Shown: positions 61,246-64,000 of the stretch, one piece after another
Layout: each line of letters opens with the position of its first letter
Numbering within the stretch: the stretch's first letter is position 1
DNA from: Chitinophaga eiseniae
GTDB taxonomy: Bacteria > Bacteroidota > Bacteroidia > Chitinophagales > Chitinophagaceae
DNA length: 64,000 nucleotides
Assembly (NCBI RefSeq): GCF_900167135.1
Contig: NZ_FUWZ01000002.1
Coordinates: forward strand, 434,001-498,000
Reading direction: 5' to 3'
Position numbers and translations under genes: made by a program
Notes under the pieces: generated by a model
What the model was told of the DNA's origin: nothing
Databases searched by the model: none
Seen by the model: only the letters and a program-made list of their open reading frames with translations

Positions 61246-62262
61246 CTACTTTGTGATTTTTAATACATGGTCGGTTATGTGTAGTACGCCGTTACCGGTA
61301 ATGCCATTCTGCTTTACCAGCTTTACGGGAGCATCGTTGCCCGGCCCTTGCAGTGTAATACCATTGTAAAGGCCCGGCGACAGCGGGTCCGGCGTAAGCT
61401 GCACTTTCACAATGTTGTCATCGAGCATGTTCTGTGTAGTGGCAGCACTACTACCGGTACTCAGGATATAGTCATACACAAACCGGCGGTCGGCCGCAAT
61501 GTGATAACGCAACAGTGCGGCCAGTACCCCGGGATCGGCTGCTTCGATCTGCTCCAGCGTTTTATAGCCGTAGGCTGTCATGGCAGCGTTGTTTGCAGCA
61601 TACACGGTATAGGGACCTTTGCCTTTCAGCAAAGCGGATAAACCGGAACGTTGTAAGGCATGACTGAAGAGGCTCAGACCGGGTTCTGCCGAAATAGCTT
61701 CCGTCACCGTTTCATAGAGATATGGCTCCAGCATACGGTCAATGACCTGCAGCGTGCCATTGCTCGCTTTCATGCCAACTGCCAGCACCCGGCTGCCGTT
61801 TACCGTCAGCACAGTGTCCTTATCTTTCACCCAGCGGGTCACATACAGTTTACCGCCATTGTAGGTGCGTATCTCCTGGTTAAACAGGAAAGGCATTTTA
61901 TTCAGGTCGTAGTTCCCGTTGAGAATATGATACCCCGTGATCCTGGTCATCAGGGAGATACCGGCGGTACCAACACTGAGCGTAGTGGGGTATCCCGCTT
62001 CAGTAAAAGCCGCATCGGACGGCGCCAGCACCGTCAGCGGCCCGGCACTGGTCAGCAACGGCTGCATACTGCTGCGGTCCGCCGCCGCTTTGAACTTGCT
62101 GAGGTTAAAGTTGTCAATCACCACCTCCATGAGGCGGTCGTTAGCTTTGGGCGCATCAGTATCGTCTTTCTTACAGGCGCCTGCCATCAGCAAAGACAAA
62201 CCAATGACCACCAGCCGGCGGGAGAAATATTGTCTGGATAAGGTAGTATTTGTAGTCATCAT
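61246..62262 (-). CDS. lipoprotein with two fasciclin domains
   Basis: This 338-residue predicted lipoprotein has a signal with lipobox AGAC (about C30, followed by KKDD). Two FAS1 domains span about 42-177 and 180-337, with the family H1 and H2 features (GPLTVLAPSDAAFTEAGY, GTLQVIDRMLEPY; GPYTVYAANNAAMTAYGY, GNGVLHITDHVLKI). FAS1 domains mediate adhesion. It lies 21 bases after the second fasciclin gene and 18 before the Oar-like receptor gene, so it probably acts with that receptor at the cell surface. Confidence 0.9.
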   Translation of the reverse strand: MMTTNTTLSRQYFSRRLVVIGLSLLMAGACKKDDTDAPKANDRLMEVVIDNFNLSKFKAAADRSSMQPLLTSAGPLTVLAPSDAAFTEAGYPTTLSVGTAGISLMTRITGYHILNGNYDLNKMPFLFNQEIRTYNGGKLYVTRWVKDKDTVLTVNGSRVLAVGMKASNGTLQVIDRMLEPYLYETVTEAISAEPGLSLFSHALQRSGLSALLKGKGPYTVYAANNAAMTAYGYKTLEQIEAADPGVLAALLRYHIAADRRFVYDYILSTGSSAATTQNMLDDNIVKVQLTPDPLSPGLYNGITLQGPGNDAPVKLVKQNGITGNGVLHITDHVLKITK

Positions 62263-62283
62263 GAATCTTTAACGGATCAACTG

Positions 62284-63546
62284 TTAATTCACCTTGAAAT
62301 TATCCGGCAGCAGAAGCCTGTCCACGATATGCAGCGGGCCTTCGAAGGTGTTGATATCTCTTGCGATGATAGTAGCCGGCGGGGTATTGGCATTTCTTAG
62401 CTTTACCTTGATGCTATTACCCTCACGCATAAACTGCAACGGCATTTTATAACCGGCAGTAGTTGTATTCCCCAGTGATATCCAATAATCTCCGATCAGT
62501 TTATCATCAAGATCATTAGAATAAAATACAGTATGCGCAGAAGGAATAAAACCGCTATTGTCAATGGGAGCATAAGACCGGCCCCAGTTATGATAGTCCA
62601 GTATACTGTCCGTAGGAATTAAACCAGTCATGGTGTAAGACTCCCAGTCCAGCTCAGGGATAAAGCGGCTGTTGATTTTCGTGACCTGGTCTATATCCTG
62701 GATACCTGCCTGATGGAAAGCCTCATCGGTAGGAGCCAGATAAGCGTTAAAAACAACTGCGCCAGAGGCGGGGTCCACGCCCCAAAAATAGCCGGCGTAG
62801 CGCACAAAAGACCCCCAGGTATATTCCATCCAGCTGGCCTCATTCATATCGTTGATGGCCAGCAGCATGGTAAAGCGGCCATCTTCCTCCAGTATTTCCC
62901 GGACATGTTTTTCAGGTTTTTGTAATAACCTGTTCACCGGCCAGATGATACCATTCCTCGCGGCCACCGGTGGATGTTTTCCGCAAAGCTGGCCATCGAC
63001 GATCAGCTGACTGTCTTTCGCCATCGCCATAAAGTGGCGGTAGGTATAGGCATAAGGACGGCCCACGCCCGATCCCGAACCATTGCGGTACTCCTGTAAA
63101 TTTGGATTCTCGAGCATCGTCATCCTGGGAGAACTGAGTTTTTGCGTCTGAAGGGTTAATGGTTCCAGTTTTTCATTGAGCATATGAAATCTCATCAGTT
63201 GATTCAGCTCCTCCGGGGAACGTTTGCCGATTTCGGTTTCGTCCAGTCCCGCAGCCTTCATGGCGGCATCGTCAACCGCCAGCACGGTAACGGATGCCCT
63301 GGCACCCAATGCCAACAGGTCTTTTTCCATATCACTACGCTGCCAGGCAGCATAAAACAATTTGTAAGGAGACGATTTCAGGACTGTCGGGATATCGGTG
63401 CTGGCACTGTCTTTATAGGGAACAGTTTCACCCTCCGGTTCCGGCATGAACATTTCCTTTCTGCAACCGGTTTGCAACAATCCCATGCTAAAGAACACCC
63501 CGCAGAGGATCATTGCTTGTATTGTTCTGTATATTTTATTTTTCAT
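62284..63546 (-). CDS. fasciclin-domain lipoprotein, divergent
   Basis: This 420-residue lipoprotein has lipobox LLQTGC (C28). Two divergent FAS1-like domains are visible: about 45-210 (SVTVLAVDDAAMKAAGL, NGIIWPVNRLLQK) and about 215-418 (AYLAPTDEAFHQAG, GPLHIVDRLLLPDNF). The second has an insertion of about 60 residues. It is the middle of three consecutive fasciclin genes and probably arose by duplication. The gene lies 26 bases after the upstream fasciclin gene. Confidence 0.85.
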   Translation of the reverse strand: MKNKIYRTIQAMILCGVFFSMGLLQTGCRKEMFMPEPEGETVPYKDSASTDIPTVLKSSPYKLFYAAWQRSDMEKDLLALGARASVTVLAVDDAAMKAAGLDETEIGKRSPEELNQLMRFHMLNEKLEPLTLQTQKLSSPRMTMLENPNLQEYRNGSGSGVGRPYAYTYRHFMAMAKDSQLIVDGQLCGKHPPVAARNGIIWPVNRLLQKPEKHVREILEEDGRFTMLLAINDMNEASWMEYTWGSFVRYAGYFWGVDPASGAVVFNAYLAPTDEAFHQAGIQDIDQVTKINSRFIPELDWESYTMTGLIPTDSILDYHNWGRSYAPIDNSGFIPSAHTVFYSNDLDDKLIGDYWISLGNTTTAGYKMPLQFMREGNSIKVKLRNANTPPATIIARDINTFEGPLHIVDRLLLPDNFKVN

Positions 63547-63572
63547 GATGATTATGTCGTTAACTGTTGACC

Positions 63573-64000
63573 TTATTTTATGGCCTGTTCGGGTTTCAAC
63601 AGCAAGCCATCCAGCTGATGCACCACGCCGTTGTCAGTATTATAATCCACGATTCCTTTCCGTTCCACCGGCACGGCATTCAGTGGCTGGTGGTTTCTGT
63701 CTTCCCGGATGGAACAGGCATACCTGATTTTCAGAACACCGTTTTCTGTAACGTCCAGGCTGGCAATCTCCAGCAGGTAGGTATCATCCTTTATATTAAG
63801 TCTCAGCGGGTCGCTGGTGCCGGTCATGGTTTTAAAGGCGCGGATATCAGAGAAGAAATAGTGCTGTTTGTGTATGATGTAGCTTCCAAACAGGCGGGCC
63901 ATGATGTATTTGTCAGGGCTTAACGCTGCGATAGCCTGTTCATCCAGGCCATTGGCCTTGAGTGCGGCATTGGTGGGCGCCAGGATCGTCCAGGGGCCAC
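63573..64000 (-). CDS. fasciclin-domain protein, 3' part
   Basis: The frame is open to the window edge, so only the last 141 codons are present. The visible part is the end of a FAS1 domain: GPWTILAPTNAALKANGLDE, then a strand-rich middle (SYIIHKQHYFFSDIRAFKTM) and GIVDYNTDNGVVHQLDGLLL, the late FAS1 motif. An internal ATG at 63902 is not the start. It is the most upstream gene seen of the fasciclin/Oar operon; the operon may extend beyond the window. Confidence 0.85.
   Translation of the reverse strand, partial: GPWTILAPTNAALKANGLDEQAIAALSPDKYIMARLFGSYIIHKQHYFFSDIRAFKTMTGTSDPLRLNIKDDTYLLEIASLDVTENGVLKIRYACSIREDRNHQPLNAVPVERKGIVDYNTDNGVVHQLDGLLLKPEQAIK

Overview
The window is a chromosomal segment of a Bacteroidota bacterium, most likely Chitinophagaceae and probably close to Chitinophaga. 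Supporting features are the promoter type (-33 TTTG and -7 TAnnTTTG, about 19 bp apart), few Shine-Dalgarno sites, PorT of type IX secretion, a type IX C-terminal sorting tail, large TonB receptors of Bacteroidota type, a DUF1800/DUF1501 pair, and atpD-atpC apart from the other ATP synthase genes. Genus is inference; no rRNA is present.

Layout. 1-33 kb is mostly housekeeping: end of an LD-carboxypeptidase, a ThiF-like protein with a histidine kinase, YqgE, atpDC, a purple-acid-phosphatase-like enzyme, a DUF4349 protein, a Q-rich lipoprotein, acetyltransferases, a degenerate M48 protein, dnaX, pyruvate dehydrogenase E2, a GbsR-type regulator, EngB, UbiE-PorT, dihydroorotase, a MutS paralogue, YifB, an EF-G paralogue and an ABC exporter. 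33.7-40 kb is a type VI secretion island of the Bacteroidota kind: tube protein TssD, spike VgrG, a 1054-residue PAAR-like effector with two peptidoglycan-hydrolase-like domains, and two small lipoproteins, the first a likely immunity protein. 40-47.5 kb holds a probable metal TonB receptor pair, the DUF1501/DUF1800 pair and a thiolase. 47.7-51.5 kb is a tRNA-Lys followed by a polymorphic-toxin locus: a 5'-truncated RHS protein with toxin tip and immunity gene, then a displaced toxin tail with its own immunity gene. 51.7-53.7 kb holds a decayed DNRLRE lipoprotein gene, a tiny chitin-binding protein and two tandem Cys-rich peptides with lanthipeptide-like leaders. 53.7-55.7 kb is an SDR-AraC pair with a direct-repeat operator. 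55.8-64 kb is one tight operon of three fasciclin-domain proteins, an Oar-like TonB receptor and a TIG/NHL lipoprotein.

Most notable are the dual-hydrolase T6SS effector cassette, the duplicated RiPP-like precursors (no modification enzymes in the window), the stacked RHS toxin/immunity cassettes, the fasciclin/Oar operon, and a recurring arrangement where the -7 box ends 4-5 bases before the start codon, suggesting leaderless mRNAs.
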